Source of the DNA: Variovorax sp.
Lineage (GTDB): Bacteria > Pseudomonadota > Gammaproteobacteria > Burkholderiales > Burkholderiaceae_C
Assembly (NCBI GenBank): GCA_025352265.1
Contig: JANXTS010000054.1
Span: 1-63,657 of the forward strand
Reading direction: 5' to 3'
Length of the DNA: 63,657 nt
Under the pieces are notes generated by a model. It was not told the origin of the DNA and ran no database searches. It was given only the letters and a program-made list of their open reading frames with translations. The position numbers and the translations under genes were made by a program. Shown in pieces: positions 26,342 to 37,696 of the stretch (positions are counted from its first letter, which is position 1; each line of letters starts with the position of its first letter).

Positions 26342-27907
26342 CTAGAAGAGACGCACCCGCAGCAAAAACTGCATGGCGAGTAAACCCAATACAAAACCTA
26401 TGCCACCGTAGACGATCGCCTGCAAAAGCTTGTTGGTGCGCTTCTGCGCCGCCAGCAATTCCATCAATTCACGACGATGATCCGCCGGCCGATTCTCAAG
26501 ATAACCGTGCAGCAGTCGCGGCAGTTGTGGCAGGAGCTTGGCGTAGCGCGGTGCCTCGGCCTTGAGCTGCTCGAAGAACTTGCGCGGACCAATCTGATCG
26601 ACCATCCATTTTTCAAGAAACGGTTTGGCCGTCGCCCACAGATCGAGCTCGGGGTCGAGCTGACGCCCAAGCCCCTCGATGTTGAGCAGTGTCTTCTGCA
26701 GGAGCACCAGCTGGGGCTGGATTTCAACATGGAAGCGGCGTGAGGCCTGAAACAACCGCATCAGCACCATGCCGAGCGATATCTCACGCAGCGGCCGGTC
26801 GAAGTATGGCTCGCAGACCGAGCGGATCGCACCTTCGAGCTCGTCGATGCGCGTGCTCTCCGGTACCCATCCGCTTTCCAGATGCAACTCGGCCACCCGC
26901 TTGTAATCGCGCCGGAAAAACGCGACAAAGTTCTGCGCCAAATACTCCTTATCCGACTCGGTTAGCGTGCCGATGATCCCGAAGTCCAGCGATATGTAGC
27001 GTCCGAAGGTCGCAGGCTCCACGCTGACCTGAATATTGCCGGGATGCATGTCCGCGTGAAAAAAGCCGTCGCGAAACACCTGTGTGAAAAAGATGGTCAC
27101 ACCATCGCGCGCCAGCTTGGGGATGTCGACGCCTGCCGCCCGGATGCGGTCGAGTTGCGAGATCGGCACACCGGTCATGCGCTCCATCACCATGACTTCC
27201 GGGTGGCAGAAGTCCCAGAACATTTCCGGAATCATCACCAGCTCCAGCTTGACCATGTTGCGGCGCAGCTGCGCAGCGTTGGCCGCCTCGCGCACCAAGT
27301 CGAGCTCGTCGTGCAGATACTTGTCAAACTCGCCGATCACTTCGCGCGGCTTCAACCGCTTGCCGTCGGCAGACAGGCTCTCCAGCCAGCCGGCCATCAT
27401 GGCCATCAGTGCCAGGTCTTTCTCGATGATGCCGCGCATGTTGGGCCGCAGCACCTTGACCGCGACATCGCGCAACGTGCCGTCGCGCAGTCGCACCTTG
27501 CCGAAGTGCACCTGCGCGATCGACGCGCTGGCAACCGGCGTCTCGTCGAACTGCACGAAGATGTCGCCCACCGGCCGCCGGAACGCGCGCTCGATGGTCG
27601 CAATCGCGATCGACGAAGCAAAAGGCGGCACCCGGTCCTGCAAGAAAGCCAGTTCGTCGGCGATGTCAGGCGGCAGCAGGTCGCGTCGGGTCGACAACAC
27701 CTGCCCGAACTTCACGAAGATCGGCCCGAGACGTTCGAGCGCCTCACGCAGCCGCTGCCCGCGTGGTGCATCGAGGTTACGGCCGACCGAAACGATACGC
27801 GCAAGCACACCAAGCCACGGCTTCTTGAAGCTTGTCAGCACCATCTCGTCGAGGCCGTAGCGCAGCGCGACCCAGACGATGAAGATGCCCCGATAGAAAC
27901 GACTCAT
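26342..27907 (-). CDS. ubiB: Ubiquinone biosynthesis protein UbiB (atypical kinase/ATPase)
   Basis: A 521-residue ABC1/ADCK-family protein needed for ubiquinone synthesis, probably by extracting or handling lipid intermediates. The family lysine motif is in [20 protein letters not shown], a typical ASIAQVHFG replaces the glycine-rich loop, HADMHPGNI holds the catalytic region, and LDFGIIG carries the metal-binding Asp. The C-terminus has a hydrophobic pair ([20 protein letters not shown]) anchoring it to the inner membrane. The ATG overlaps the ubiJ stop by four bases. Confidence 0.95.
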   Translation of the reverse strand: MSRFYRGIFIVWVALRYGLDEMVLTSFKKPWLGVLARIVSVGRNLDAPRGQRLREALERLGPIFVKFGQVLSTRRDLLPPDIADELAFLQDRVPPFASSIAIATIERAFRRPVGDIFVQFDETPVASASIAQVHFGKVRLRDGTLRDVAVKVLRPNMRGIIEKDLALMAMMAGWLESLSADGKRLKPREVIGEFDKYLHDELDLVREAANAAQLRRNMVKLELVMIPEMFWDFCHPEVMVMERMTGVPISQLDRIRAAGVDIPKLARDGVTIFFTQVFRDGFFHADMHPGNIQVSVEPATFGRYISLDFGIIGTLTESDKEYLAQNFVAFFRRDYKRVAELHLESGWVPESTRIDELEGAIRSVCEPYFDRPLREISLGMVLMRLFQASRRFHVEIQPQLVLLQKTLLNIEGLGRQLDPELDLWATAKPFLEKWMVDQIGPRKFFEQLKAEAPRYAKLLPQLPRLLHGYLENRPADHRRELMELLAAQKRTNKLLQAIVYGGIGFVLGLLAMQFLLRVRLF

Positions 27908-28488
27908 GCGGTGCCTGCGGGCCCGACACTGCTCGCGTCGGCGCCCAGGGCAGCACCGGTCGCGGCGCGGCGGTCGCCCACGAACTTACGCAGGGCCTGG
28001 ACCGCGCGGCGCGCCACGTTGCCGACCGTGTGTGCCGGCACGTCGCCAATCACGCGTGCCAAGTCGTCTTCGACGTCCCAGCGCACGTGGTCGACCAACC
28101 AGTTGACTTCTGCCGCCAGTTGCACGTCGCCGACGATCTGCACCTGCGGCTTGTCGCCGCGCAAGGTGGTACGGGCGAGGTCGAAAGGGGATCCTTCGGT
28201 CAGCGTGAGCGTGAGGTCGGGCACGGCGCCTTCCGACGCCAAGTCGAGCAAGCCGGCTGGCGTCGCGACCAAGGCCATCGTGACGAAGCGCCACTGAAAT
28301 TGCACCACTTTGCCCTGCTGCCGGAACACACGCTGCTGCGCCTCAGGCTCTTGTTGCAGGACATGATTAAGGAGCAGTACGGCTCGATGCTGCACCTCGT
28401 GCACAGCCCATGGCGGCGGCTGCAATATGCTGCCGACGCGATGAAAGAGCTCATCCAGGAAAGCAAATGGGGACGATGGTTTGGCCAT
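27904..28488 (-). CDS. ubiJ: Ubiquinone biosynthesis accessory factor UbiJ (SCP2 domain)
   Basis: A 194-residue protein with an SCP2-like lipid-binding N-terminal part ([20 protein letters not shown] to [15 protein letters not shown]) and a helical C-terminal part ([20 protein letters not shown]). The placement between ubiE and ubiB matches the ubiE-ubiJ-ubiB operon of gammaproteobacteria, where UbiJ helps organise the late ubiquinone enzymes. The tail is Ala/Gly-rich. It is coupled to ubiB through an ATGA overlap. Sequence similarity to E. coli UbiJ is low, so context contributes to this call. Confidence 0.82.
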   Translation of the reverse strand: MAKPSSPFAFLDELFHRVGSILQPPPWAVHEVQHRAVLLLNHVLQQEPEAQQRVFRQQGKVVQFQWRFVTMALVATPAGLLDLASEGAVPDLTLTLTEGSPFDLARTTLRGDKPQVQIVGDVQLAAEVNWLVDHVRWDVEDDLARVIGDVPAHTVGNVARRAVQALRKFVGDRRAATGAALGADASSVGPAGTA

Positions 28489-28546
28489 GTCCCCATTATT
28501 GCGTGAGCAGGCGACTCGAGTGAGCCGCCAACGCGTAGGCCGTCGG

Positions 28547-29614
28547 CTATTGCAGGGCTTGAACGCCAGCCACCAACCAGCCGCTGGTGCCGCTGGCCGA
28601 CTTTGTCATGTTCCAGACTTCGCGGAACGGGCTCGGGCCAGCAGAGGCGTCTTCGCGGATCATTCCAGAGAACTCGACACTGGCGAGGTAGACGTCGGGC
28701 AGCTCTTCAATGCCAAGCAGCTTGGCGTCGAGCGCGACCACATCGGTCTTATTAGATGCGCCGCCGGTGTGGCCGGCGCGATCGGCCAACTGGGTACGAA
28801 TTTCTTCAACCATGCCGTCGGTCATCATCGTGCGCAGCATCGACACGTCGGCGCGATCCCATGCGTCTTGCAGGGTGACGAAGTTGCGCTTGGCTGCGCT
28901 GAGGAAGCCGTCGACATCGAAGCCGGTGGGGATGCCCCACGACTGCGAGCCGGCCAGTGCCGAACCGATCATGCTGCCGCCAACGGCACCGGCTGCCGCA
29001 CCGGCCGCCGACAAGCTGCTGCCGCCAAGGCGCTCTGCTTCAACGCCGCTGTTCGCTGCTGGCAATGCATCGAAAGCCGTGGGCGTGGCACGCTCCCAAG
29101 GCCGCGCCGACGCGTCGTTACCGACATTACTCGGACTATATTGAGCCGGTGCGCTCACGTTGGCAGGGTTACCCGCTCCTTCGAAAGCCAGGCCACCCTG
29201 GCGGCTGCCGCCAGCCGAACCGCCATTGCGCGATCGGGCCGAGAACATGCGCCATGCAACCACGGCGGCCAGCACCAGCAGACCGATCATCAGGATGTTG
29301 CCGAAGCCAGCACCCAGGCCGAGCGAGTGCGCCAGCCAGGCCAAGCCGAGACCCGCGGCGAGGCCACCGAGCATGGCGCCCCAAGGGCGCTTCGGTGCCG
29401 CGGCGGCGGGCGTTGGTGTGGCGGGACGCGGTGCCGTCGGGCTGGCGCTTTGCGCCGGCGACGTAGGCGTCGGAGGCACGGTCGCCTGACGCTGCGTCAC
29501 ATTGCCCGATTGGCGACCGAAAGACTTGCCGCCACCACCCAGTCGGGCTGCGTCGGCCTGCACACTGCCCAGCACCAAGGCGCTTGCGACCAATACTGTC
29601 CAAAACTTATTCAT
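28547..29614 (-). CDS. Tim44-like domain protein
   Basis: A 355-residue protein. A signal peptide (FWTVLVASALVLGSVQADAA) is followed by a glycine-rich GGGGKSFGRQ and a Pro/Ala/Thr-rich linker. Two hydrophobic segments (GAMLGGLAAGLGLAWLAHSL and GNILMIGLLVLAAVVAWRMF), a Gly/Ser/Ala-rich stretch, and a C-terminal Tim44-like domain (FLSAAKRNFVTLQDAWDRAD, SVEFSGMIRED) complete it. I start it at ATG 29614, which has GGAG upstream. In mitochondria Tim44 tethers the import motor; the bacterial role is unknown. It separates ubiE from ubiJ. Confidence 0.85.
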   Translation of the reverse strand: MNKFWTVLVASALVLGSVQADAARLGGGGKSFGRQSGNVTQRQATVPPTPTSPAQSASPTAPRPATPTPAAAAPKRPWGAMLGGLAAGLGLAWLAHSLGLGAGFGNILMIGLLVLAAVVAWRMFSARSRNGGSAGGSRQGGLAFEGAGNPANVSAPAQYSPSNVGNDASARPWERATPTAFDALPAANSGVEAERLGGSSLSAAGAAAGAVGGSMIGSALAGSQSWGIPTGFDVDGFLSAAKRNFVTLQDAWDRADVSMLRTMMTDGMVEEIRTQLADRAGHTGGASNKTDVVALDAKLLGIEELPDVYLASVEFSGMIREDASAGPSPFREVWNMTKSASGTSGWLVAGVQALQ

Positions 29615-29645
29615 ATCGTCTCCTCTGCGGCGAAACATCGCCTTA

Positions 29646-30377
29646 TCAACATTTGATTCCAACATGCAAGGCAACCACGCCACCCGTCATGTTGTGATAG
29701 TCCACGTGCCCGAAACCGCCCTCTTTCATGAGGGTCTTGAGATCGTCCTGATCAGGGTGCATGCGGATCGATTCGGCCAGGTAGCGATAGCTCGCGTCGT
29801 CGCCCGCCACCAGCTTGCCGAGCGCCGGCAACACCTTGAACGAATACCAGTCGTAGGCCTTGGTCAGGGGCTTGGCGACCTTCGAGAATTCCAGCACCAA
29901 CAACTTGCCGCGCGGCCTGAGCACGCGGTTCATCTCCTTCAGCGCCACGTCCTTGTGCGTCATGTTGCGGAGGCCAAACGCCACCGTCACGACATCAAAG
30001 TGGTTGTCGGGGAAAGGCAGCTTCTCGGCGTCGCAGACCATCGTCGGTAACGCGACGCCAGCATCTAGCAGGCGATCGCGGCCTGTGCGCAGCATGGCTT
30101 CGTTGATGTCGGTATGAACCACTTCGCCGGTTGCACCGACCTTTTTCGCGAACGCGAGTGCGAGGTCGCCGGTGCCTCCGGCGATGTCGAGCACCTTCGA
30201 GCCTTCGCCGACGTTGGCGGCCATCACGGTATAGGCCTTCCAGGCGCGGTGCAGGCCACCCGACATGAGGTCGTTCATGAGGTCGTAGCGCGTCGCGACC
30301 GAGTCGAAAACGCCGCGCACACGGCTGGCTTTTTCTTTTTCGTCGACGTTCTCGTAGCCGAAATGGGTGGTACTCAT
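29646..30377 (-). CDS. ubiE: Ubiquinone/menaquinone C-methyltransferase
   Basis: A 243-residue SAM-dependent methyltransferase that C-methylates the benzoquinol ring of ubiquinone precursors. The SAM motif [15 protein letters not shown] is near residues 62-76. The UbiE signatures [17 protein letters not shown] and [20 protein letters not shown] are present, and the C-terminus is the usual [13 protein letters not shown]. It begins the quinone block ubiE-Tim44-ubiJ-ubiB; the Tim44-like gene starts 31 bases downstream. Confidence 0.96.
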   Translation of the reverse strand: MSTTHFGYENVDEKEKASRVRGVFDSVATRYDLMNDLMSGGLHRAWKAYTVMAANVGEGSKVLDIAGGTGDLALAFAKKVGATGEVVHTDINEAMLRTGRDRLLDAGVALPTMVCDAEKLPFPDNHFDVVTVAFGLRNMTHKDVALKEMNRVLRPRGKLLVLEFSKVAKPLTKAYDWYSFKVLPALGKLVAGDDASYRYLAESIRMHPDQDDLKTLMKEGGFGHVDYHNMTGGVVALHVGIKC

Positions 30378-30456
30378 TCGTCCGATGTTAGGGCGGAAGC
30401 CCCTACGTCAAGACGACGACCCCGCAAAGCCAATGGCTACTGCCATTAATGAGCAA

Positions 30457-30870
30457 TCAATGACTGGCGCAAGCGTGGCCGCCCTTGCCTGGCATCGGTG
30501 CATCGCGGTCGACGCCGGCAGACGCCAGACGACGCTCATATTCAGCCCACAAGATGTCCTGCTTCGCGCCCAGTTCGTACAGCAAGTCCCACGAGTAGAT
30601 GCCCGACTCGTGCCCATCGCTGAACACCGGCTTGACCGCGTAGTTGCCGACCGATTCGAGCTCGACCAGCGTCACCTCGCGCTTGCCCGTTTGCAGGACC
30701 TCCTGGCCCGGACCGTGGCCCTGCACTTCGGCCGATGGCGAGTAAACGCGCATCAGCTCGAACGGAATTCGAAAGCTCGCGCCGTCGGAAAAGCCGACCT
30801 CCAGCACGCGCGACTGGCCGTGCACGGTGATCGATTGCGGCGTCGGTGCGCCGACCTTCAAACCTGCCAT
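30457..30870 (-). CDS. DUF971 (GBBH-like N-terminal) protein
   Basis: A 137-residue soluble protein of the DUF971 family, related to the N-terminal domain of gamma-butyrobetaine hydroxylase. The core shows VLEVGFSDGASFRIPFELMR, VGNYAVKPVFSDGHESGIYS and WDLLYELGAKQDILWAEYER. The C-terminus ends in GGHACASH, a Cys/His cluster that could bind a metal. It is commonly adjacent to ubiE in betaproteobacteria, as here; function unknown. Confidence 0.87.
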   Translation of the reverse strand: MAGLKVGAPTPQSITVHGQSRVLEVGFSDGASFRIPFELMRVYSPSAEVQGHGPGQEVLQTGKREVTLVELESVGNYAVKPVFSDGHESGIYSWDLLYELGAKQDILWAEYERRLASAGVDRDAPMPGKGGHACASH

Positions 30871-30883
30871 CAGAAACTCCAGT

Positions 30884-33800
30884 TCATACGAGCACGCGCT
30901 CGATGCCGCCGCGGTTAGCGGCGGCCACGTAGTTCGGCAACCAGTCGGCGCCCAGTATCAGATTGGCCATTTCGACCACGATGTAGTCTGCCTCGAGCAG
31001 GCCATTGTTCAGGTCGTCGCCATAGCGGCTCAGGCCTTGAAGGCAACTCGGGCAGCTGGTCAATATCTTGATGTTGCCTTGCGCCGCGACGATGCCGGTC
31101 GCACGCAGATCGGTCTCGCCTTTTTTCAGCTCTTCTTCCTTTCGAAAGCGGATCTGCGTCGAGATGTCGGGCCGTGTCACGCCCAACGTGCCCGACTCGC
31201 CGCAGCAACGGTCGTTCTTCAAGACGTTGTCGCCCGCCGCATTGCCGACCAGTGCCTTCACGGTCTTCATGGGATCCTGCAACTTCATCGGACTGTGGCA
31301 CGGGTCGTGGTACAGGTAACCGCCTGCTTCACCGTTCACGCCACCGCCGGTCGCCGCATTGACCGCACCCGCCAGCGTGATGCCCTTTTCTAGCAGGTAC
31401 TCGTGGATGTCGATGATCCGGCAACCCGGAAAGATCTTGTCGAACTGGTAGCCCTGAAGTTGGTCGTAGCAAGTGCCGCAGCTAACGACGACCGTCTTGA
31501 TGTCGAGGTAGTTAAGGGTGTTGGCAACGCGGTGGAAGAGCACGCGGTTGTCGGTGATCATCTTCTCGGCCTTGTCGAACTGGCCGCTGCCGCGCTGCGG
31601 ATAACCGCAGCACAGATAGCCAGGCGGCAGCACCGTCTGCACGCCGGCGTGCCACAGCATCGCCTGCGTCGCGAGGCCGACTTGCGAGAACAACCGCTCC
31701 GATCCGCAGCCCGGAAAGTAGAAGACAGCCTCGGTCTCGGATGTCGTGGTCTTCGGGTCGCGAATGATCGGCACGTAGTCCGCATCTTCGATGTCCAGCA
31801 ACGCGCGCGCCGTCTTCTTCGGCAGGCCGCCCGGCATCTTCTTGTTGATGAAGTGAATGATCTGTTCCTTGATCGGCGCCGGACCCAGCGTCGACGGCGG
31901 CGCGGTGGTCTGCTTCTTTGCGACCCGACGCAGCAAGTCGTTTGCCAGGCGCTGCGCCTTGAAGCCGATATCGACCATGCCGACGCGCATCGCCTTGATG
32001 GTCTGCGGATTGGTCGCGTTCAGAAAGAGCATCGCCGCAGCATTGCCGGGCCGGAAGCTCTTCTTGCCCATCTTGCGCAACAGGTTGCGCATGTTCATCG
32101 AGACATCACCGAAGTCGATCTTGACGGGGCATGGCGACAGGCACTTGTGGCACACGGTGCAGTGGTCAGCCACGTCCTCGAACTCTTCCCAGTGCTTGAT
32201 GCTGACGCCGCGCCGCGTCTGCTCTTCGTAAAGAAAAGCCTCGACCAGCAGCGACGTAGCCAGGATCTTGTTGCGCGGGCTACAGAGCAGATTGGCGCGC
32301 GGCACATGCGTCGCACACACCGGCTTGCACTTGCCGCAGCGCAGGCAGTCCTTGACAGAATCGGCGATGGCGCCGATATCGCTCTGCTGCATGATCAAGG
32401 ACTCGTGGCCCATGAGGCCGAAGCTCGGCGTGTAGGCGTTGGTGAGGTCGGCATGCAGGGCGCCCTGCGCTGTCACGCGCAACAACTTCCCCTTGTTGAA
32501 CCGCCCTTCCGGATCGACCCGCCTCTTGTAGTCGGTGAACGGCTGCAACTCGGCGTCGGTCAGGAACTCCAGCTTGGTAATGCCGATGCCATGCTCGCCC
32601 GAGATCACGCCATCGAGATCGCGTGCCAGCTTCATGATGCGTACCACGGCGGCATGTGCGGTCTGCAGCATGTCGTAGTTGTCGCTGTTGACGGGGATGT
32701 TGGTGTGCACGTTGCCGTCGCCCGCGTGCATGTGCAGCGCGATCCATACGCGGCCCTTGAGCACGCGTTGGTGAATTGCAGTGCACTCCTCCAGAATGGG
32801 CACGAATTCCGCACCGGTGAAGATCGCCTGCAAAGGCTGTCGAATTTGCGTCTTCCAGCTGGCGCGCAGCGAATGGTCCTGCAATTGCGCAAAGAGCGCA
32901 TCGACGTTTTGGAGCCAGCCGGCCCACAGAGCGCGCACGTCCTGCACTAGCGCAATTGCCTGGCCGACACGGTCTTCGAGCAGCTCGATCGAAGGTATCT
33001 CGCTGGCGTCGTCTGTCTTTCCAAGTGGCAGGTTACCGCGCGCGAAGAACGCTTCCAGCGCATCAGCAAACGCGATCTTGTTCTGCAGCGATAACTCGAT
33101 GTTGATGCGCTCGATGCCATCGGTGTACTCGGCCATGCGCGGCAACGGGATTACCACGTCTTCGTTGATCTTGAAGGCGTTGGTGTGCTTGCTGATGGCG
33201 GCCGTGCGCTTGCGGTCGAGCCAGAACTTCTTGCGCGCTTCCGGGCTGATGGCGATGAAGCCCTCGCCACTGCGCGAGTTGGCGATGCGCACGACTTCGG
33301 ACGTGGCGCGCGCCACCGCATCGGCGTCGTCACCCGCGATGTCGCCGAACAGCACCATCTTGGGTAAGCCGCCGTGCTTCTTCGATTTGGTCGCGTAGCC
33401 GACGGCCTTCAAATAGCGGTCGTCCAGATGCTCCAGCCCGGCCAGCAGCACGCCCGAGCGCTTCTGCTCGGCGAACATGAAGTCCTTGATCTCGACAATG
33501 CTCGGCACGGCATCCTTGGCGTTGCCGAAGAACTCCAGGCACACGGTGCGCGTGTGCGCCGGCATTTTGTGGACGATCCAGCGGCAGCTGGTGATCAGGC
33601 CGTCGCAGCCCTCTTTCTGGATGCCTGGCAGGCCCGATAAAAACTTGTCGGTCACGTCCTTGCCGAGGCCTTCCTTGCGGAAGGTCTTGCCCGGAATCGT
33701 CAGCCGCTCGCTGCGCAGTTTCGTCCTGCCATCGGCCGCGAAATACTGCAGGTCGAACACCGCGTTTTCAGCGTCATGAATCTTGCCGAGGTTGTGCCCG

Positions 33801-34801
33801 ACGCGCGTGACTTCGAGCCACTCGGCTTGTGGCGTGACCATGCGCCACGAGGCCAGGTTGTCCAGCGCGGTGCCCCACAGCACGGCCTTCTTGCCGCCCG
33901 CGTTCATCGCTACGTTGCCGCCCACGCAAGAGGCTTCTGCCGAAGTCGGATCAACCGCGAAGACGTAGCCGGCCCGCTCGGCCGCATCGGCGACGCGCTG
34001 CGTGACCACCCCCGCTTCGGTCCACACCGTGGCCACCGGTGCATCGAGACCGGGCAGCCCGATCACTTGCACCTCGGTCATGGCTTCGAGCTTTTCGGTG
34101 TTGATCACCGCGCTGTTCCAGGTCAGCGGAATCGCCCCGCCGGTGTAGCCGGTGCCGCCGCCGCGCGGAATGATCGTCAGACCGAGTTCGATGCAGCCTT
34201 TGACGAGGCCGGCCATCTCGGCCTCGGTGTCGGGGCACAACACGACGAAGGGGTATTCAACCCGCCAGTCGGTCGCGTCGGTCACATGCGACACCCGCGA
34301 GAGGCCGTCGAACTTGATGTTGTCTTTGGCTGTCAGCCGGCCGAGGACACGGGTGGCCTTGCGGCGCAGCGCTGCGACGTCGCGAAACATCGTGTCGAAC
34401 GAGGCGATGGCCCTGGACACCAGCGCGGCGAGCTCGCCCACCAGCACGTCGCGCTCGGCGTCGACATCCGGCGTGCGGCGCTTTCCCACTTCGGTGAGCC
34501 GATGATTCAGCGCATCGACCAGCTGCCCGCGGCGGCGCGGGTTGTCGAGCAGATCGTCGACGAGGTAAGGATTGCGCTGCACGACCCAGATATCGCCAAG
34601 CACTTCATAGAGCATGCGCGCAGAGCGGCCGGTGCGACGCTCGCCGCGCAGCACTTGCAGCAGCGCCCATCCGCGCTCGCCGAGCAGTCGAAGCACGATC
34701 TCGCGATCGGAAAAGCTGGTGTAGTTGTAGGGAATCTCACGAAGTCGCGCGGGCTCTACGGCCTGCGAAAACAACGCGGTCAACGCGGTCGGTGCATTCA
34801 T
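30884..34801 (-). CDS. DUF3683-FAD-binding-4Fe-4S-CCG oxidoreductase (fusion)
   Basis: A 1,305-residue multidomain enzyme. In order: an N-terminal DUF3683 region ([20 protein letters not shown]), a PCMH-type FAD domain ([17 protein letters not shown], near residue 240), an FAD-oxidase C-terminal domain with [13 protein letters not shown], two 4Fe-4S motifs ([11 protein letters not shown] and [11 protein letters not shown]), then two cysteine-rich CCG domains ([16 protein letters not shown] and DPCHSP..CCGESG). It resembles a GlcD/GlcF or D-lactate dehydrogenase pair fused into one chain, so oxidation of a 2-hydroxy acid is likely; the substrate is not known. The start is ATG 34801; upstream codons overlap a non-coding gap. 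Confidence 0.9.
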   Translation of the reverse strand: MNAPTALTALFSQAVEPARLREIPYNYTSFSDREIVLRLLGERGWALLQVLRGERRTGRSARMLYEVLGDIWVVQRNPYLVDDLLDNPRRRGQLVDALNHRLTEVGKRRTPDVDAERDVLVGELAALVSRAIASFDTMFRDVAALRRKATRVLGRLTAKDNIKFDGLSRVSHVTDATDWRVEYPFVVLCPDTEAEMAGLVKGCIELGLTIIPRGGGTGYTGGAIPLTWNSAVINTEKLEAMTEVQVIGLPGLDAPVATVWTEAGVVTQRVADAAERAGYVFAVDPTSAEASCVGGNVAMNAGGKKAVLWGTALDNLASWRMVTPQAEWLEVTRVGHNLGKIHDAENAVFDLQYFAADGRTKLRSERLTIPGKTFRKEGLGKDVTDKFLSGLPGIQKEGCDGLITSCRWIVHKMPAHTRTVCLEFFGNAKDAVPSIVEIKDFMFAEQKRSGVLLAGLEHLDDRYLKAVGYATKSKKHGGLPKMVLFGDIAGDDADAVARATSEVVRIANSRSGEGFIAISPEARKKFWLDRKRTAAISKHTNAFKINEDVVIPLPRMAEYTDGIERINIELSLQNKIAFADALEAFFARGNLPLGKTDDASEIPSIELLEDRVGQAIALVQDVRALWAGWLQNVDALFAQLQDHSLRASWKTQIRQPLQAIFTGAEFVPILEECTAIHQRVLKGRVWIALHMHAGDGNVHTNIPVNSDNYDMLQTAHAAVVRIMKLARDLDGVISGEHGIGITKLEFLTDAELQPFTDYKRRVDPEGRFNKGKLLRVTAQGALHADLTNAYTPSFGLMGHESLIMQQSDIGAIADSVKDCLRCGKCKPVCATHVPRANLLCSPRNKILATSLLVEAFLYEEQTRRGVSIKHWEEFEDVADHCTVCHKCLSPCPVKIDFGDVSMNMRNLLRKMGKKSFRPGNAAAMLFLNATNPQTIKAMRVGMVDIGFKAQRLANDLLRRVAKKQTTAPPSTLGPAPIKEQIIHFINKKMPGGLPKKTARALLDIEDADYVPIIRDPKTTTSETEAVFYFPGCGSERLFSQVGLATQAMLWHAGVQTVLPPGYLCCGYPQRGSGQFDKAEKMITDNRVLFHRVANTLNYLDIKTVVVSCGTCYDQLQGYQFDKIFPGCRIIDIHEYLLEKGITLAGAVNAATGGGVNGEAGGYLYHDPCHSPMKLQDPMKTVKALVGNAAGDNVLKNDRCCGESGTLGVTRPDISTQIRFRKEEELKKGETDLRATGIVAAQGNIKILTSCPSCLQGLSRYGDDLNNGLLEADYIVVEMANLILGADWLPNYVAAANRGGIERVLV

Positions 34802-34931
34802 CGGAAAGTGGGCCTCGGTCGGGCGCTGCGCACCCTCTTGCCGGGGTCGCGATTTTAGGTCAGGGCTTGGGGCTGCGTCTTTCGGGTTCGCGGCGCCGCA
34901 GCCCGCCCCTCTTCGAACCACCCCATGCAAC

Positions 34932-36161
34932 TTAAAACAGCACCCGGCTTCGGATCGTCCCCGGCACCAGCGCCAGCTTTTCCAGCGCCAAATCGGACGA
35001 CGCCGCGTCGATGTCCATCACCACGTAGCCGACCTTTTCGTTGGTCTGGAGGAACTGCGAGGAAATGTTGATGCGGTTGTCCGAGAAAATCTGATTGATC
35101 TGCGACAGTACGCCCGGCACGTTGTGGTGGACGTGCAGCAACCGGTGCTTGCCCGGATGCGCCGGCAGTGCGACTTCGGGGAAATTGACGGACGAGGTCG
35201 ACGTGCCGTTGTCGCTGTACTTCACCAGCTTTTCCGCGACCTCGCCGCCGATGTTGGCCTGCGCCTCCATCGTCGAGCCGCCCACGTGTGGCGTGAGGAT
35301 CACATTGTCCAGACCGCGCAGCGGCGACTGAAATTCTTCGTTGTTGCTGCCGGGCTCGACCGGGAATACGTCAATCGCCGCGCCCCAAAGCTTGCCGGCC
35401 TTCACTGCGTCGGCCAGCGCATCGATATCGACCACCGTGCCGCGCGCAGCGTTGATCAAGATGCCGCCCGGTTTCATCGCGGCAATCTCGGCCGGACCGA
35501 TCATCCATTGGGTCGACGGCAACTCCGGCACGTGCAGGCTAACGATGTCGCTCTGTGCCAGCAGGTCGTGCAGTTGTGGAATCTGTCGCGCATTGCCAAG
35601 TGGCAGCTTGCTCACCACGTCATAAAACGTGACGTGCATCCCCAGCCCTTCCGCCAGCACCGACAACTGCGTGCCGATGGAGCCGTAGCCGACGATACCC
35701 AGCGTCTTGCCACGAATTTCGTGCGAATTGGCAGCCGACTTCATCCAGCCGCCACGGTGCACCAGCGCGTTCTTGGCAGGGATGCCGCGTAACAACAGGA
35801 TGGCTTCGGCCAGCACCAGTTCTGCCACCGAGCGGGTGTTCGAATACGGCGCGTTGAACACTGCCACGCCGCGCTCCCGTGCTGCGTTCAGGTCGACCTG
35901 ATTGGTACCGATGCAAAAGCACCCCACCGCCACCAGCTTGGGCGCCGCCGACAGCACGTCGGCGGTGAGCTTGCTCTGCGACCGGATGCCAAGGAAATGC
36001 ACGTCGGCCAGCCTGGCCTTGAGCTCGTCGCCCTGCAGCGCTTTGGTCAGCGTTTCGATCTGCGTGTAGCCCGCGCCCCGGATGGTTTCCACCGCTGAAG
36101 GGTGGATGTTTTCCAACAACAGGAACTTGATTTTGCTTTTGTCGAGAGAGGTCTTCGTCAT
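34932..36161 (-). CDS. serA: D-3-phosphoglycerate dehydrogenase
   Basis: A 409-residue enzyme for the first step of serine synthesis. The substrate domain starts with [20 protein letters not shown], the Rossmann motif is [18 protein letters not shown], the catalytic set includes [13 protein letters not shown] and [13 protein letters not shown], and a C-terminal ACT domain (about 335-409, [17 protein letters not shown]) allows serine feedback control. Length equals the E. coli type (410). I start it at ATG 36161 ([13 protein letters not shown]). It is divergent from ugpB over 176 bases in which no clear promoter was seen. Confidence 0.95.
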   Translation of the reverse strand: MTKTSLDKSKIKFLLLENIHPSAVETIRGAGYTQIETLTKALQGDELKARLADVHFLGIRSQSKLTADVLSAAPKLVAVGCFCIGTNQVDLNAARERGVAVFNAPYSNTRSVAELVLAEAILLLRGIPAKNALVHRGGWMKSAANSHEIRGKTLGIVGYGSIGTQLSVLAEGLGMHVTFYDVVSKLPLGNARQIPQLHDLLAQSDIVSLHVPELPSTQWMIGPAEIAAMKPGGILINAARGTVVDIDALADAVKAGKLWGAAIDVFPVEPGSNNEEFQSPLRGLDNVILTPHVGGSTMEAQANIGGEVAEKLVKYSDNGTSTSSVNFPEVALPAHPGKHRLLHVHHNVPGVLSQINQIFSDNRINISSQFLQTNEKVGYVVMDIDAASSDLALEKLALVPGTIRSRVLF

Positions 36162-36337
36162 GCAACGAAGGCTAGCATGCTGCACCGCAGCAAGCGCGTG
36201 CCGTGCACCAAGGTCGGGCACCAAAAAGGGTTTCCCCGATTGGTCGCTGCGGCGACTCCATGCGACAAAGCAAGACGCGGAACCGTCACGCAAATAGCCT
36301 AGCATCCGCGCTTTTGTTTTCCCCTTCAGGAGTCTTC

Positions 36338-37648
36338 ATGCGATTCAAAACGCTCGCCATGGCCTCGGCGCTGGCAGCCACGCTGTGCACCGCGGCGCAG
36401 GCCCAAACCGAAATCCAGTGGTGGCATTCGATGACCGCCGTCAACGGCGAATGGGTCAATGACCTCGCCAAGCAATTCAATGAGAGCCAGAAGGAATACA
36501 AGGTCGTACCGACTTTCAAGGGCACGTACGACGAATCGATGACCGCATCGATCGCTGCATTCCGCGCCGGCAACGCGCCGCACATTCTGCAGGTCTTCGA
36601 AGTGGGCACTGCGACCATGATGGCCAGCAAGAACGCCATCATTCCCGTCGCACAGGTCATGAAGGATGCGGGCGAAAAGTTCGATCCGAGCGCCTACATC
36701 TCCGCCGTCGCCGGTTACTACACGGCGCCCAATGGCCAGATGCTGAGCTTCCCGTTCAACAGCTCGACGACGATCTTCTACTGGAACAAGGACGCCTTCA
36801 AGGCAGCTGGCCTGCCGACCGACAAGGCGCCGACGACCTGGCCTGAAGTGGTGGCGGCAGCCGCCAAGCTCAAGGCCGCCGGCCACAAGTGCCCGTTCAC
36901 GACCGCCTGGCAGGGCTGGACCCAGCTCGAAAGCTTCTCGGCCTGGCACAACGTCGAGTTCGCGACCAAAAGCAATGGCCTCGCCGGTCTCGATGCGCGC
37001 ATGAAGATCAATTCGCCGCTGCACGTGCGCCACATCGAGAACCTCGCCAACATGGCCAAGCAGGGCTTGTTTGTCTACAAGGGCCGCGGCAACGTCCCGG
37101 AAGCGAGCTTCGTGTCGGGCGAGTGCGCCATGATCAATACGTCGTCGGGCTTCTACGGCAACGTCGCCAAGAATGCCAAATTCGACTACGGCCTGGCACC
37201 GCTGCCCTACTACCAGGACGTGCCCGGCGCACCGCAGAACACGGTCATCGGCGGCGCGAGCCTCTGGGTGATGTCGGGCAAGAAAGCACCGGAATACAAG
37301 GGCGTGGCGAAGTTCTTCAGCTTCATCTCGACGCCGGAAGTGCAATCGGCCAGCCACAAGCGCACCGGCTACCTGCCGGTGACCACGGCGGCCTACCAGC
37401 TGACCGAGAAGTCGGGCTTCTATAAAGAGAAGCCGGGCACCGACGTGGCCGTGACCCAGATGATCCGCAAAGTGACCGACAAGAGCCGTGGCATTCGCCT
37501 TGGTAACTACGTCCAGGTTCGTGCGATCGAAGACGAGGAACTCGAAGGCGTCTGGAGTGGCAAGAAGACCGCCAAGGAAGCGCTTGACGAGATCGTCAAG
37601 CGCGGCAACGACCAGCTCGAGCGCTTCCAGAAGGCCAACAAGGGCTGA
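36338..37648 (+). CDS. ugpB: sn-Glycerol-3-phosphate-binding periplasmic protein
   Basis: A 436-residue solute-binding protein. The signal peptide MRFKTLAMASALAATLCTAA ends AQAQ, and the mature protein starts TEIQWWHSM, as in UgpB. NAPHILQVFEVGTATMM, CPFTTAWQGWTQLESFSAWH and INTSSGFYGNVAKNAKF match the family. AGGAG lies just before the ATG at 36338. It heads ugpBAEC-ugpQ, but a strong hairpin follows it, so it is probably made in excess of the membrane subunits. Confidence 0.95.
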   Translation: MRFKTLAMASALAATLCTAAQAQTEIQWWHSMTAVNGEWVNDLAKQFNESQKEYKVVPTFKGTYDESMTASIAAFRAGNAPHILQVFEVGTATMMASKNAIIPVAQVMKDAGEKFDPSAYISAVAGYYTAPNGQMLSFPFNSSTTIFYWNKDAFKAAGLPTDKAPTTWPEVVAAAAKLKAAGHKCPFTTAWQGWTQLESFSAWHNVEFATKSNGLAGLDARMKINSPLHVRHIENLANMAKQGLFVYKGRGNVPEASFVSGECAMINTSSGFYGNVAKNAKFDYGLAPLPYYQDVPGAPQNTVIGGASLWVMSGKKAPEYKGVAKFFSFISTPEVQSASHKRTGYLPVTTAAYQLTEKSGFYKEKPGTDVAVTQMIRKVTDKSRGIRLGNYVQVRAIEDEELEGVWSGKKTAKEALDEIVKRGNDQLERFQKANKG

Positions 37649-37696
37649 CCGATCGACCGGCCACCGGACCTCCGCGTCCGGCTAACATGCGCCCCG

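Noticed and set aside
24847..26565. A 572-codon plus-strand frame opposite potF and potG
   Set aside because: Same reason: it mirrors well-identified minus-strand genes and has no recognisable protein features.
27044..28297. A 417-codon plus-strand frame opposite ubiB and ubiJ
   Set aside because: Antisense shadow; composition dominated by His, Arg and Asp without motifs.
31403..32950. A 515-codon plus-strand frame opposite the FAD/Fe-S oxidoreductase
   Set aside because: Antisense to conserved cysteine motifs of the real gene; no independent evidence.
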